Origin: Pelobates cultripes
Taxonomy: Eukaryota; Chordata; Amphibia; Anura; Pelobatidae
Reading direction: 5' to 3'
Length of the DNA: 64,000 bases
Assembly (NCBI GenBank): GCA_933207985.1
Contig: OW240913.1
Coordinates: forward strand, 266,375,201 to 266,439,200
The position numbers were made by a program, and so were the translations under genes. Within the stretch, counting starts at the first letter, position 1; every line of letters begins with the position of its first letter. Below, in pieces: positions 33,847 to 44,980 of the stretch. The notes below the pieces were generated by a model that saw only the letters and a list, made by a program, of their open reading frames with translations, was not told the DNA's origin and ran no database searches.

Positions 33847-34410
33847 AGTGAGTACACCCTTCACATTTTTGTAAATATTTTATTATACCTTTTCATGTGA
33901 CAACGCTGAAGAAATGACTCTCTGCTACAATGTAATATAGTAAGTGTAAGGTAAAGGTGATGGACTGGCCAAGCATGTCACCAAACTTAAACCCTATTGA
34001 GCATCAGTGGGGCATGCTCAAATGGAAGGTGGGGGAGGAGCACAAGGTCTCTAACATCCACCAGCTCCGTGATGTCATCATGGAGTAGTGGAAGAGGACT
34101 CCATTGGCAACCTGTTAAGTTCTGGTGAACTGCTGGAAAATAATGGTGGCCACACAAAATATTGACACTTTGGGCCCAATTCGAACATTTCCACTTAGGG
34201 GTGTAATCACTTTTGTTGCCAATGGTTTAGACATTAACGGCTGTGTGTTGAGTTATTTTGAGGGGACAGCAAATTAACACTGTCATACAGGCTGGACACT
34301 TACTACTTTACATTGTAGCCGAGAGTCTTCAGTCAGTGTTGTCAAATGAAAAGATATAAAATATTTACAAAAATGTGAGGGATGTACTCACTTTTGTGAG
34401 ATACTGCATA
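33844..34410 (+). mobile_element. Tc1-type deletion derivative
   Basis: About 565 bp. The inverted ends (33844-33950 against 34298-34408) share GTGAGTACACCCTTCACATT and TTTTCATGTGACAACG with their complements. The interior keeps only the C-terminal end of a transposase: GATGGACTGGCCAAGCATGT...CCTATTGAGCATCAG encodes a degraded 'DWPS.SP.LNPIEH' catalytic-Glu motif. It cannot move itself. A second copy of the right end lies just downstream. Confidence 0.8.
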
Positions 34411-34417
34411 TATTTAT

Positions 34418-34472
34418 ATAATATAATATTTGCAATAATGTGAGGGGTATACTCACTTTTGTACTGTATATA
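34418..34472 (+). repeat. Duplicated Tc1 right end
   Basis: AATATTTGCAATAATGTGAG...TACTCACTTTTGTACTGTATA repeats the terminal 50 bp of the preceding element. Confidence 0.7.
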
Positions 34473-34689
34473 CTATATATATATATTATATATAAATAAT
34501 ATATGTATTTTTTTTCTCAGCAAGTTAGAGGATAAATCTTGATTTGGGTTTCCTGTCCCACTACCAACACTTTACATGAACGCTCCCCCAACTTTATCTT
34601 ACTGTACTGTAATATGTATCAACACTTTAAAATGCATTCCAATATGTTTATTCTATCAATATATAAGTACTATGTGTAGACTTATGCTT

Positions 34690-34840
34690 CCCCATACTCT
34701 TATGCATGTATGCTTGTATATGTGCCTGTGTATTTATATTTGTGTATTTGAGTTCATGTGCATGTATGTATATGTGTATGTGTATGTATGTGTTCATGTG
34801 TTTGCGTATACATATTTATGTGTGTGTGTGTGTGTGTATG
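34690..34840. repeat. TG/TATG-rich simple repeat
   Basis: Imperfect TGTATG/TGTGTG units. The Cys/Val/Tyr-rich frames here are translations of the repeat. Confidence 0.85.
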
Positions 34841-34849
34841 TATAAAGTG

Positions 34850-35142
34850 TGCCATCTTCGGCACTGTCTGCTTGTCATTTTTCTCCCTCTCCCCCCTCAC
34901 TCTGCTCTTCAGAGAGATATTCACGACCCTCTGCAAGAATGGTGTCTATTTTCTAACAAACCTGTGTCTATACTGCACTCATGTCGCTTTAACCCCTGTA
35001 TCACAACTCAACATTGAATTCTGTGGGTCGTCTTGCTCAGAAATGCTTCAGACTTGAGAAAGGGAGGTTCTCCCGAAAGCTTGTCATTAAAAAATTCTGT
35101 TAGTCCAATAAAAAAGTTATTACAAGATACAAATTTTATCTG

Positions 35143-35145
<3 letters not shown>
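34850..35145 (+). mobile_element. Penelope-like 3' tail (plus)
   Basis: CTTGAGAAAGGGAGGTTCTC followed by CCGAAAGCTTGTC, then AGTCCAATAAAAAAGTTATTAC. This resembles the hammerhead-like core and the AATAAA-type tail of Penelope-like elements in vertebrates. No RT is present. Confidence 0.5.

Positions 35146-35175
<30 letters not shown>
35146..35175. repeat. (TA)n microsatellite
   Basis: About 15 TA units. Confidence 0.9.
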
Positions 35176-35179
<4 letters not shown>

Positions 35180-35375
35180 GAATTTCTTGCACTCACGCTA
35201 TATTGTCCCTTGTGTGCCGGGTGCTAAGCCAGGGCTTGGTTATCCAGGTATCCAATGAGGTAGCAGCACTCACGGACTTTAAAAGTTCTAGTCTTTATTA
35301 GTTCATGTTAAAGAAAAATCACGATCAACGTTTCAGTCCACCAAACGGGACTTTCCTTAGGATCAATAATCATAC
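35176..35375 (-). mobile_element. Penelope-like 3' tail (minus)
   Basis: On the minus strand CCTAAGGAAAGTCCCG...GGACTGAAACGTTGATC is a decayed hammerhead-like core with a GGACT/AGTCC stem. It is followed by CATGAACTAATAAAGACTAG, a tail like the other Penelope-type remnants in this window. Confidence 0.5.
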
Positions 35376-36739
35376 ACACATACATACATATTGTGACAAA
35401 AGTACTCCTTTCCCTTGGTGCCTTGTCCTGGGATTGGGGTGTTACACACAGTCTTTTTCAGGCTTTAGAGACACTTCACACGCTGGATGAGGTAAAAGGA
35501 CTTGCTCTTTTTATTGTGGTTCCAAAATAAATGCACAGTAAAGTATAAAAGATTGTAACAAAATATATAAAACAAAAATCCTTGCTCTTCTGAGCACTAA
35601 CTAAACAAAATAATTAGCTAACTGGGTTGGATGGCTTGTCCATTTCCCAACATAAACATAAACAACAACCTTACTGTTTCAGGGTTTTTCAGCTCTGTTT
35701 CCACTCACAGAAATCAAACACAATCTCTCTCGTCCTTTGGCAGGGGAGTACTTAATAGCACCTGTAATTAACAATTCTTTTTAGGTGAGTTAAGTTAGGA
35801 TTGAAACTCTGGAACTGGACTTCTCACCTGTAGGTTCCAAGCAACTTCCAAAATGTGGAGTGGAGCACTGGCCCACCCTACTCTCCAAGTGCTCCACCCC
35901 AGGGCCCAAATATATACATATTTAAAGTGCAATATTCATTTTAACATAACACATTTCCCTGGGGCTAATTACACAAAGTAGGAACCTTGCAAAATCTGGG
36001 GAGGTATATAGATTCCCTCCCGCACAATTCCTTGCTTTCCTTGCTATATATAAAGAACCCTCTAACTTGCTGAGAAAAAAACCAACATAAATTAGTTCTA
36101 TATATATAAAATATCCAGTCTACATACTACATGACTAGTCAAAGTCTCACACACAAAGTTTATTGAAACAAGGTCATTTATTCAGTATTAACGACTTGAT
36201 AACCATGTTGCAAAATAGCTGCGGCGGTAAATTCTCTAAGCATTAGAATTTGCAATATGTTTCTCGACTAATTCAAAGTTTAGTGAATAGATCTTTATGT
36301 TACAAAGTGTACACCATTTGTTTTAGTTACTAAATTCCAAATTCTAATGAACTGTAAAACCTGGTAAAACTAGCAATGTCATGAATATTAATAAACTGGA
36401 AAATGTTTCCAAAACCACTTCTAAATCTTGCAGTTCGATTATTAACTCACTTCTCCTGTATGCAAAGTGTGCACCATATATAACTTCTTGAAAATAATGT
36501 CTTTATAATATTAATATGTCATTAAGCTTGGTAGAAACATGCATTGCTAAACCTTTTGGTGAATCCTGTTTTGTATATATGTTTGTTTTTACATTACACT
36601 TCAGATTTAAAGTGAACCTGTAAGCTGTAAATGGTGTGAAAGACAAATATAATTTCAGATAAGAATATAGCATAGGAAATAAATAAAAAAAAAGGAAAAA
36701 AGTGCCATTCTACCCGTGTTTAGTTTGCTGAAAGAACTG
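35376..36739. other. No gene; possible LTR-like block
   Basis: 35376-36060 is less AT-rich (TGTGACAAAAGTACTCC..., CTGGGATTGGGGTG) and could be a solo LTR or other repeat. I found no second copy, target duplication or primer site, so it stays unclassified. The rest is AT-rich. Confidence 0.35.
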
Positions 36740-37589
36740 TAAGCTTTAAAAAGTAACTTTTAATAAATAAATCTAAAATAAATGTGAAAAATAAACATTT
36801 ATAAAAGCAACAGGAGTAAGTGGAGACAATCCAGCGTGTAAAGCTCAGTGGCTATTAATATGAACTGTAAAAGTTATAATGCAAAAACCATACAAGTTAT
36901 ACAAGTGATACTTTGTAATGTATTACTAATAACTGTAGCAAAGGGGGGAGAATCAAAGACTGCTAAAACAGTGCTGTCATTAGTGTTCAGCTGAGATATG
37001 CTGCTGACAGACGGCAATTAGCTAGTTAAATGTAACGAAAGCGGCCTAGAACACAGCAGCGTGTAGATGATAAATTAAATTAAAGTTTGCTATCAGGCAG
37101 TAAATTATGAGATAAGGGGTTGCCACAGAACAAAAAATTGTAGTTCAGCTATGAAGAACTGCTGACAAGCAGCAGTTAACCCGTCGATAGTCACAATCGT
37201 TGCCTAAATGATAGCTGCATTAAGATGATAAATCCACGTGTAAAGAAAAAAAGGAGATTTATAGACCGTTTACAAACAGGCTGCCTGAGTGATAGAAAAA
37301 ATGTAATAATATAGTAGGTGACAGAGGCGTATAGAATGAAATTCCTGAGTCTTGTGCCTTCAAGGGCACCCCTTAATCAAATGCCTGGTCTATTCAATTT
37401 CCCCCCATAAAGTGTAAAAAAGAAAAAGAAAGAGAACTAAAGTATATACACAGAGTGCAGTTATACAGTGTAAGAAGTGTCCAATACACACTCCTGAAAT
37501 ACTGGACTTAAATGCACTTGATGTCGGTATTATCGCAATTGATAAGCGAAAAGTTAGATGCCGACACCAATAATGTGTCAGTATGTGTC

Positions 37590-37640
37590 CAGAACCCGTG
37601 ACGCGCGCGTTTCGCCAGTGAGGTTCATCAGAGGGGAACC
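37590..37640 (-). ncRNA. Hammerhead ribozyme-like motif of Penelope-like element
   Basis: On the minus strand CTGATGA (37631-37625) is followed by a CC/GG stem II, then GAAA, CGCGCGCG and GTC, with GGG-containing flanks that could form a short stem I. The order CUGAUGA - stem - GAAA - stem - GUC is the hammerhead core, known from Penelope-like element termini. Stem II is short, with an A:C mismatch at its base, so activity may need a dimer. Not tested. Confidence 0.6.
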
Positions 37641-37654
37641 AGATACAGGTAAGT

Positions 37655-37735
37655 ATACAAGTATTTAAATCATAGGCTCTTATTTGATTGGAAGCTTTTC
37701 AGGATTCTGACCAATGGTAGCTTGGGGAGGGAATC
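37655..37735 (-). promoter_or_regulatory. Candidate Penelope-like promoter (ATTGG, CCAAT, ATTTAAAT)
   Basis: Read on the minus strand: ATTGG at 37715-37711, CCAAT at 37690-37686, ATTTAAAT at 37670-37663, then the hammerhead-like core about 32 nt later. The same order and similar spacing occur in the element at 54690-57200. Confidence 0.45.
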
Positions 37736-38059
37736 TCAACCCTTACAAAAAAATTGATCAATTAACCATATGTTTACCTGAATTTTCTGGTTTATCGCTG
37801 AATAAAAGTAATAAATAAATAAATATATAAGTAACAATGATTATAAGATGACAATGAAGTCATTATTATAACTTATATGTAAATAACAACGGTAACATAA
37901 TTAGTGGAACGAATGTAGCAACATTAATCTGCTACACAATTTACTGATGAGTACAGATATATTAATGGATTCCAAAACTTATACATTAACTATTATCAAC
38001 ATTAAAGTGTAACATTAATGAAAGTTTTTATAATAATGACTAATTATACACTTATTTGT

Positions 38060-40366
38060 GAATGAAGGGGGTAAAGTTGAACTCTTCATTTAGTCCCGAA
38101 GGGGATAAGGTCTTACATTCATGTATCCATCTAGATTATTTTCTTAATAGGGTAAGATTAAAATTACCCTTTCTAGTATTCAGGTGGATACGTTCTAAAG
38201 TCTGAAACATAAGATGAGAAGCATCCGAGTTATGGAAATTCCTTATATGGTTAGAGACAGGAGTGGAAATGTTTAAGTTATAGACTGAATTCACATGTTG
38301 TAGGATTCTCCTTCTCAGTTCTTGGAAGGTCTTTCCTATATATTGTAGTTTAAAACTACAAGTGATGATGTAAACTACTTTTGTAGTACTGCAATTGACA
38401 AAATCATTAATCAGATGTGTTTTCTGCGTATTGGTACATAAGACTGATTTTGATGGTTTAATAAACCTACATGCCTTACACTTCCCACATCTAAAAATTC
38501 CCTTTGTTTCTTGTAGCCATGTCTTAGGTGATGGTTTTGGTTCAAGATGACTATGAACTAGTAGATCACGTAGCTTATTAGCTCATCTTGCGGTGATGCT
38601 TTGGAATGTAGAGAAGTTAGTGGCCACTTCTTTGTTGTGGGTGAGTATCGGCCAATTATCAGCATAGATTTTTCGGATAGGATTCCAGAGTTGATCATAA
38701 GTGCCTATACATCTAATTGTAGGTTTAGTGTCCTTCACTTTGTAATTTCTGAGACTCATCGATCTGTCCATGCTAGAGACTCGTTGAAATGCCTTTTTGA
38801 GTATTTTGTTAGGATAGCCTTGCTGTTTGAAGTGAAGCCTTAAATTTTTTGCTTCTTTTATAAAGGTTTCTTCTTTAGAGCAGTTTCTTTTTGCCCTTAG
38901 GTATTGCCCATAGGGGATACCTGCCTTAAGTTTGTAAGGATGATGGCTGTTCCAATGTAAGAAATTGTTACACGAAGTAGGTTTTCTGTAGAGTTCGGTA
39001 TCTACTTCACCCCCTTGGGATAGACTAATGACCAAATCCAGAAATTCTAATCTGTCATCACTGATGACATAAGTTAATTGCAGGCCAATAGTGTTAATAT
39101 TCAGTATCGAGACAAGTTCCTCGAACAGTATTACTCAGCCAGTCCAAAATATCAGGACATCATCTATGTAACGATGCCAGCTAATAATGAATTTGTCAAA
39201 TCCTGTCTGTAACGTATTCTTCAAAATTGTGTCTTCCAACCACCCTAAGTACAGATTAGCATAACTAGGGGCACAAACACTTCCCATGGCCGTGCCCCTA
39301 GTTTGCAGATAGTAAGTACCATTAAACACAAAATAGAGTTAGTATAAAATTCAATAGTTCCATAAGGAAATCCTTTTGGGGCACTGTTATTTTGGATGAT
39401 TTTTCCAAGAAATACTGGCTGGCTTCAAGGCCTAATTTGTGAGGGATGTTATTATATAAAGAGGCTACATCCATGCTTGCTAGAAGAGTGTATGGGGGAC
39501 AGTGAGATTCTCAAGAGTGAGTAATGGCTGTTTAGTGTCTTGAATGTGAGATGGAAGATCACTTACAAATGGGTGGAGTATTTTTTCCATGAATTTGCTC
39601 GCTTGTTCTGTGAGCGAGTTATTGCCAGAGATTATTGGTCTTCCTGGTGGATTATTTTTATGAATTTTGGGTAAGCAATAAAAAGTTGTTACCGTAGGTG
39701 TATTATTAGGGCAGATAAAATTGAGAGATTATCTCACTATCTCTTGCTTCGATAAGTATCGACTTGAGAGTTTTCAGGTATGAAGCAGTAGGATCATTTG
39801 GGAGCTTCTCATAACAGGAGGTATCAGAAAGGTGGACCATAAACATTTCAATGTATTTTTCTTTTTCCATTAGTACAATATTACCTCCTTTGTCAGATTG
39901 TTTAATTATGAGGTTGGAATTTGATCTCAATTCTTTTAAAGCACTTGTCTCTTCATGTGATAAATTATTAATTTGTATTGGTTTATCAAGAGGGATTTGT
40001 TCGATTTCATTACATGTCATTTGAATGAAGAGGTCAATAGTTATCACCTATTTAAAATTGGGAGTGTACCAGCTTTGTGGTTTAAGGTTTAAGGTCCTTG
40101 TCTTGTTCATTCAGTAGCGTGATTAGAGTTCTCAAGTATGGGTAGTCTGGTGCTACACCCATGTCCTTGGCCAATAGAATTTATTTTCTCTTATGTAGAG
40201 CACTTAATGCCAGCTTTCTACCAAATAGATTGGTATCTTTTAACCAGTTAAATTTATCAGTGTTAGGTGTGGGCACAAAGGAAAGCCCTTTGTTTAAAAA
40301 GGACAGATGTGTAGTATTTAGTCGAAATTTGGATAGATTAATGACTTTATTTTCAGTGGGAACCAT
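38060..40366 (-). pseudogene. Penelope-like reverse transcriptase + GIY-YIG endonuclease
   Basis: Broken ORF on the minus strand. The N-terminal part is 40366-40181 (FLNKGLSFVPTPNTDKF) and 40047-39706 (SNLIIKQSDKGGNIVLM). The RT fingers segment with TFYCLPKIHK and GRPI follows near 39700-39620. The palm is at 39329-39135, with RGTAMGSVCAPSYANLYLGW and HRYIDDVLIFW (YIDD catalytic pair). The thumb and linker are at 39035-38583 (ELYRKPTSCNNFLHWNSHHP). Downstream, 38580-38060 encodes the CGKCKACRF zinc-binding linker and the GIY-YIG domain (VVYIITCSFKLQYIGKT). Stops at 39135 and 38583 (AGATGA, probably a former CGA) and frameshifts near 39700 and 39350 inactivate it. It is the same family as the RT at 55004-56062. 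Confidence 0.85.
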
Positions 40367-40400
40367 TAGAGCTGCTGCTTTTATCGATAGAATATATCGA

Positions 40401-40649
40401 TAAGAGTATTGATCAAATGTGATTTATGTTTCTGGTGACATCACAAAAAAATTGCCATGTTCCTAATACTTGTTGAATCTTCCCAAGTCCTGCAACACTA
40501 TACCATCTGAATTTTTGAAGTCTTATTCTTGATGCAGTTTTGTTTTGTTAGTTTTTTTTTTTAAGAGCCTGGTGGTTGCGCTTTCAGTTTTATTGCGTCC
40601 AGTTTTGGTCACCATGTTGAAGGAGGCAATCTCAGCAAAAAATTTTGGT
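40401..40649. other. No recognisable gene
   Basis: AT-rich spacer between the Penelope-like element and the L1 copy. Confidence 0.5.
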
Positions 40650-41239
40650 CTATAAACATGCTTTTTTTTTTTTCATTCTGTGTTTATTGGGTTTTCAGGT
40701 TTTCACAATAAAAGAGAAAAAACGCATACATTACAGACATTTGATATGCATGGTTTGACAGACAGAGGCATGTGATACTTTTGGTTTCGCAGATCTTTTA
40801 GTCGGTGCCTGTCTGTTTGGCTGCGTCATGTTATGCCACATTGTCTAGATGTACAAGGTAATATAAAATAATGTAACGCAAAAAATAACACATATATACA
40901 AAAGTATAGATACAAATACAAGTGGTATGAGTCCTCGGTCACGGGGGTTAAGTTGTGGTTCTGTTTAATGTGTCAAGGGTTCCAGTTTGGTATTTCGGTT
41001 CCCTGCATGGGCGTGTTTTGGGCTCTTTTGTTGCGGGCCATGCGTGCTCTTTGGGTGTGATCTTGTGTGTTAGGCCTGCTCATGGGTTGCTCGGATGAGC
41101 TCCTGTGTGGGCCATCCACCACAGTCTGTGCCAGGGATCTCCCTCTATCATAAAGGCTGAGGTCCTCCCTCCCTCGTGGTATGGGTGCGGGGGCATGCTG
41201 TTTGGCCTAGTGTTTGGGAGGTATTGGTGCTGTGGGGTC

Positions 41240-41615
41240 TCATGTTAGGGAGGGCTCGTTCAGCCATGGGTCCCAAATTTTATAGAAGTGACGTGATGTT
41301 TTGTGGATCTTGGCTGAGAGCCTGTCCATCTCCATGGCCTCCCTGGTTTTGTGTATGACTACAGATAGTGTGGGTATATTCAGGGTGCCCCAGAGTTCTG
41401 CTATTGCTCGTCTAGTTGCTAAGGCCAGTCTGTTCATGAGTTTGTTTTGTGCTCTAGTTAGGGGTTCCCATGGCTTGGACAAGATCCATATCCAGGGGTC
41501 TAGGGGTATGTCGGTGTGGAGGAGGTCGGAGATCAGATGTGCTACTTCTGACCGTAGTAGTGTCAGCTTGGGGCATTGCCACCAAAGGTGTATCCAAATG
41601 TGTCCTCTGTCCCTG
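41240..41615 (-). pseudogene. L1 ORF2 C-terminal remnant
   Basis: It encodes the Cys/Trp motif region (HIWIHLWWQCPKL) and the C-terminal tail SKPWEPLTRAQNKLMNRLAL..KIHKTSRHFYKIWDPWL. The same end is found, in a different subfamily, at 18-260. All catalytic domains are deleted upstream. Confidence 0.8.
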
Positions 41616-41907
41616 CTTTTTCCTCCCTCCCTCTTCCCCCTATCCTGTTTTGTGCCTTTTCCTAAGCCCTCTATTCCGGCCCCTTTCCCCCAACTCTTTA
41701 GGTAGCGTCCCAGTATTCTTGCTCAGTCCTTTCACTAAACTTTGTAATTATTAACAGTTATACAGTTCCAGTAAAGGATATATGTTAGAGTTCTTTTCGT
41801 CTGAGTGGTCGATGGCGGTTATTCCGCTCTGCCGCCCAGAGCAGTCCCTGCGGGTTCTCCTTTGTGCCCATTGGGCTTCAGCTTTGTTGTGTTCACGGGT
41901 CGTGGTC

Positions 41908-43016
41908 TTATGCTTGTCGGATGAGTTGCAGCTGCTTCTTGGCTGGACGGTTCTGATGTGGTCGTGGTGTTTCCCAGAGTGGTGCCCAGGGGATTCTGGT
42001 ACTGGTCGCTGGGTTTGTACATTTTACCAGTGGTTCCTGGATTCGGATGCCCAGTGTTGCTGCGAAGGTTGCCATTTTGGAGATGTCTTGGAGGACATGT
42101 GTGGTGTAATGCTGGTGTACTAGGAGTTTTAATGGGTGCCCGCAGCAGTACGCAATGTTCGCCTGTGCCAGTGCGTTAGTGAGAGATTTGAGTTCTCTGC
42201 ATTTGGCAAGGGTGATGGGTGATATGTGTTGATAAAATTGCAACGTTGTGGCGTCGAATTTTGGGGGTTTTCTCCTGGTGGCTGTCATGATGGCTTCCTT
42301 GAAGATGAAGTAATGTAGGCGTACTATGACATATCTGGGTGCGGATTGGTTTTGACTGGGGGCTTCAGTGCCCTGTGTGCCCGATCTATGGTCAGATCTT
42401 GTGGCGTAGCTTCTGGTAGGAGGGACATGAAAATTTTGCGTAGCGTGGCGGGTAACATATCCGGCGCTACCGTCTCAGGGAGGCCCCTTATCCTTATATT
42501 GTTGCGTCTTGAGCGGTTGTTCAGATCTTCCATACCTGTTTCCAGAGTTTCCACTCTGTGTCTCAGTGTGGAAATGTCTTCCTCCTGTGCCTTTAAGGTG
42601 TTTAGGAGGTCTGCTATTTCTGCTTTTATGCTGTGCAGCTGCTTCTCCAGCTCAGCTGCAATGTGTGTCTTGATGTCTGTGGCTGCTTCTTTTAGCAGGA
42701 GCTGCAGATCTCGTTTAGTTAGAGGGGCTGCTGCTGAGTCTGCTGCCTCACTCTGGTCTGAGTTTGAGGCTGTGTCGTCTGCCTGTTGTGGGGAAGATGG
42801 CGCCGGACCGCGCTGGGACCGGAACATTGTGATCTTGCTTTTTGCGGCTGCCGCCCATGTCGGTATGTGGGTGCGGGCGTCCTGGTCTGTGTGCCTGTGT
42901 GTTTGGGGGGTCTGAGTGCTGATTTTCGCTGAATTAGTAGCTTTATTTGGCGACCGATGCTTGTGCGCTAAACGGCCATCTTCCTTCTCGGTCAGGCTCT
43001 GCCCCCCTATAAACAT
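41908..43016 (-). pseudogene. L1 ORF1 (RNA-binding chaperone), one frameshift
   Basis: ORF1 protein that would package L1 RNA. The ATG near the 5' end leads into a Thr/His-rich N-terminus. A coiled coil follows (KRDLQLLLKEAATDIKTHIA, DISTLRHRVETLETGMEDLN), then the RRM start RRNNIRIRGLPE and RAHRALKPP. The frame shifts near 42330. The C-terminal domain continues at 42288-41908 (SPITLAKCRELKSLTNALAQANIAY..GHPLKLLV). Apart from that shift the protein is complete. Confidence 0.85.
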
Positions 43017-43022
43017 GCTTTT

Positions 43023-43607
43023 TATGACCTCAATTTAATATTGTTATATATGATCCATTTAAAAAAATTTCAAATATTTTTCAATAAACTTTTTAAATTA
43101 TTCAAAAATATTAAATAAAGCTCATCCAACATACATGTTCTTGCCAAATATGTTGCTAGTACAATGTTTTTGAATATCTAGAGATTGTTTTAATGGATGG
43201 TTTTTTTTTTTTTGTCGTCTTAATGGTATAGATACTCCCAGCACCTGGGAGTATCCAGAGAGAGTTTTTATTTTGTGTGTGTTTTTTTTGGGGGGGGGGG
43301 TTCTTTTTCGCATAATGTCAGATGCAAAAAAATGCTCCTCTCCCAATCTCTCACTTTAAACTGAAAGAGTTCTATTCATCAATCATTATATTGTAGTGAG
43401 TTAAGATATTTAGGCTAAAGTACCTAAGATGAAACTGTAGCAAACATAGAATTTCTCATATTTTTGTTTTTTTTGAAAATTCACTACAATTCAATGTTTA
43501 GTGAATGAAGTCCACATCCGAACGGAAACCTGTGGCATTAGTGTACCTTGTTTATATGCGCACACAACTCTCATTATTTTTTATTCAAATTAATGATTTG
43601 CTAATTG
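43023..43607. other. No recognisable gene
   Basis: AT-rich with a T-run at 43200-43213 and a G-run near 43290-43300. Confidence 0.5.
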
Positions 43608-44110
43608 CTAAAGGAACATTATAGTGTTAGGAATATAAACATGTCTTCCTATCACTGTATTTATCTGTTCAGTGTTTAGGTGCCCATCCCCCCTCCAAGT
43701 GCATGAAAAGGTGAGCTATATTTATTTTTTTCTCCATTGCCATGCTGTGACTTGCCCTGCCTCCAATGCTGAGATCATCAGTCTTGATGATCTCAGCCAA
43801 TCCAGTGCCATCCAATTGGAAAGCTTTGGGAGGCTATTATGCATGCTCTGCAAAACATGCGTATCAATGCATCACCAAGGACAACGTTCAACGCCTATTG
43901 TAGATGCTGCATACAGTGCAACGTTGAACGTAAGTGCTGTACAAAGTGCAACACTGAGATAGGAAGCACCCCTAGTGGCCATCTAAGTGACTGCCACTAA
44001 AGGTGTTATTAGGCAGCAATGTAAACACTGCCTCTTCTCTTTAAAGGCAGCATTTACATTGACTCGCTTCCAGGGACATGCTGTAGACACCAGAACCACT
44101 ACATTAAGCT
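43608..44110. mobile_element. Degraded TTAA-type MITE
   Basis: CTAAAGGAACATTATAGTG...CACTGTAT at left; an internal GAGATCATCAGTCTTGATGATCTC hairpin; right end around CCAGAACCACTACATTAAGC. Same subfamily as 11908-12371. Confidence 0.65.
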
Positions 44111-44168
44111 TTAATCAAAGTATGTATGAGGCAGATCAAATAATTTGAAAAACCTACAAAAGATGTAT

Positions 44169-44980
44169 ATATAAACTGATCAACTACAACATTAAAACCA
44201 CTGACAGGGGGAGTGAATAACATTGATTATATCATAACAATGACATCTGTCACAGGATGGGATATATAAGGCAGCAAGTGAACAGTCAGTTCTTGAATTT
44301 TATGTGTTAGAAGCAGGAAAAATGGGCAAGTGAAAAGATTTAAGTGACTTTGACAAGAGACAAATAGGTATGGCTAGATGACTGAGTCAGAACATCTCTA
44401 AAACAACATATCTTGTGGGATGTTCCCAGTATGGAGTGGTTAGTACATATGAAAGTGGTGCAAAGAAGGACAACTGGTGAACCAGCATTAGGGTCATGGG
44501 TGCCCAAGGCTCATTGATGCAAGTGGGGAGTGAAGACTATTCCATTTGGTCCATTATGTCCTCTGTCCACTGCAGAAAGCATCTCCAATGGGCATGTGAG
44601 CATCAGAACTGGACCATGCGATGTAAAAAGGTTACCTGGTCTGATGAATCACTTTTTTTTAGATCAGATGGATGGCCGTGCGGAGGTGCATCGTTTACCT
44701 GGGGAAGAGATAGAAGCAGGATGCACTATGGGAAGAAGGCAGAAGAGTAAAGTGTTCAGCTTGTGGGAGTTTTGTGCTTGGAAGCCTTGGGTCCTGGTAT
44801 TCATGTGGATGTTAGTTTGACATGTTACACCCACCTAGAGATTGTAGCAGACCATGTACACTCCTTCATGGCAATGGTGTTCCCTGATTTCAGTGGCCTC
44901 TTTCAGCAGGATAATGCACCCTGGCACACTGCAAAAATATTAGACACATGGTTTTAATGTTGTGGTTGATCAGTGTATAT
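44169..44980 (+). mobile_element. Tc1-type transposon with transposase remnant
   Basis: Termini ACTGATCAACTACAACATTA at left and TGTGGTTGATCAGTGTATAT at right are inverted copies. The interior encodes pieces of a DDE transposase in shifting frames: CRKHLQWACEHQNWTM, KKVTWSDESLFFRSD (first catalytic Asp), RLPGEEIEAGCTMGRRQ, LGPGIHVDV and SGLFQQDNAPWHTAK (second Asp). The part with the catalytic Glu is deleted, since the frame runs straight into the right terminus. Non-functional. Confidence 0.85.

Larger units (their letters stand above)
36740..40400 (-). mobile_element. Penelope-like element with GIY-YIG domain, decayed
   Basis: Minus-strand retroelement. The coding part is 40366-38060. CCAAT/ATTTAAAT boxes (37715-37663) and a hammerhead-like motif (about 37640-37590) come next, and then a 3' end near 36745-36765 with ATTTATTAAAAGTTACTTTT. 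The same terminal motif closes the element at 54690-57200. Outer limits are approximate. The unit pairs an RT with a GIY-YIG endonuclease, which defines endonuclease-bearing Penelope-like elements. Confidence 0.8.
40650..43022 (-). mobile_element. L1-type LINE with internal deletion and target-site duplication
   Basis: Minus-strand L1 copy bounded by the direct repeat CTATAAACATGCTTTT (from 40650 and from 43007). The poly-A tail appears as a T-run at 40661-40673. The 5' end at 43006 starts GGGGGGCAGAGCCTGACCG just before ORF1, so it is not 5'-truncated. It has ORF1 and an inter-ORF segment, then only the last part of ORF2 and the 3' UTR. About 3 kb of ORF2 (endonuclease and RT) is missing. 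Confidence 0.88.

Noticed and set aside
34576..34845. Cys/Val/Tyr-rich open frames
   Set aside because: Translation of a TG/TATG simple repeat, with no domain.
35376..36060. Solo LTR
   Set aside because: It starts TGTGAC, but no matching end, target duplication or second copy could be found.
41615..41800. ORF2 loss in the L1 copy explained by splicing
   Set aside because: The presumed acceptor side is purine-rich on the element strand, with no pyrimidine tract.
42346..42915. 189-aa plus-strand frame rich in Ser/Val/Cys
   Set aside because: Antisense shadow of L1 ORF1, which has clear coiled-coil and RRM features on the minus strand.
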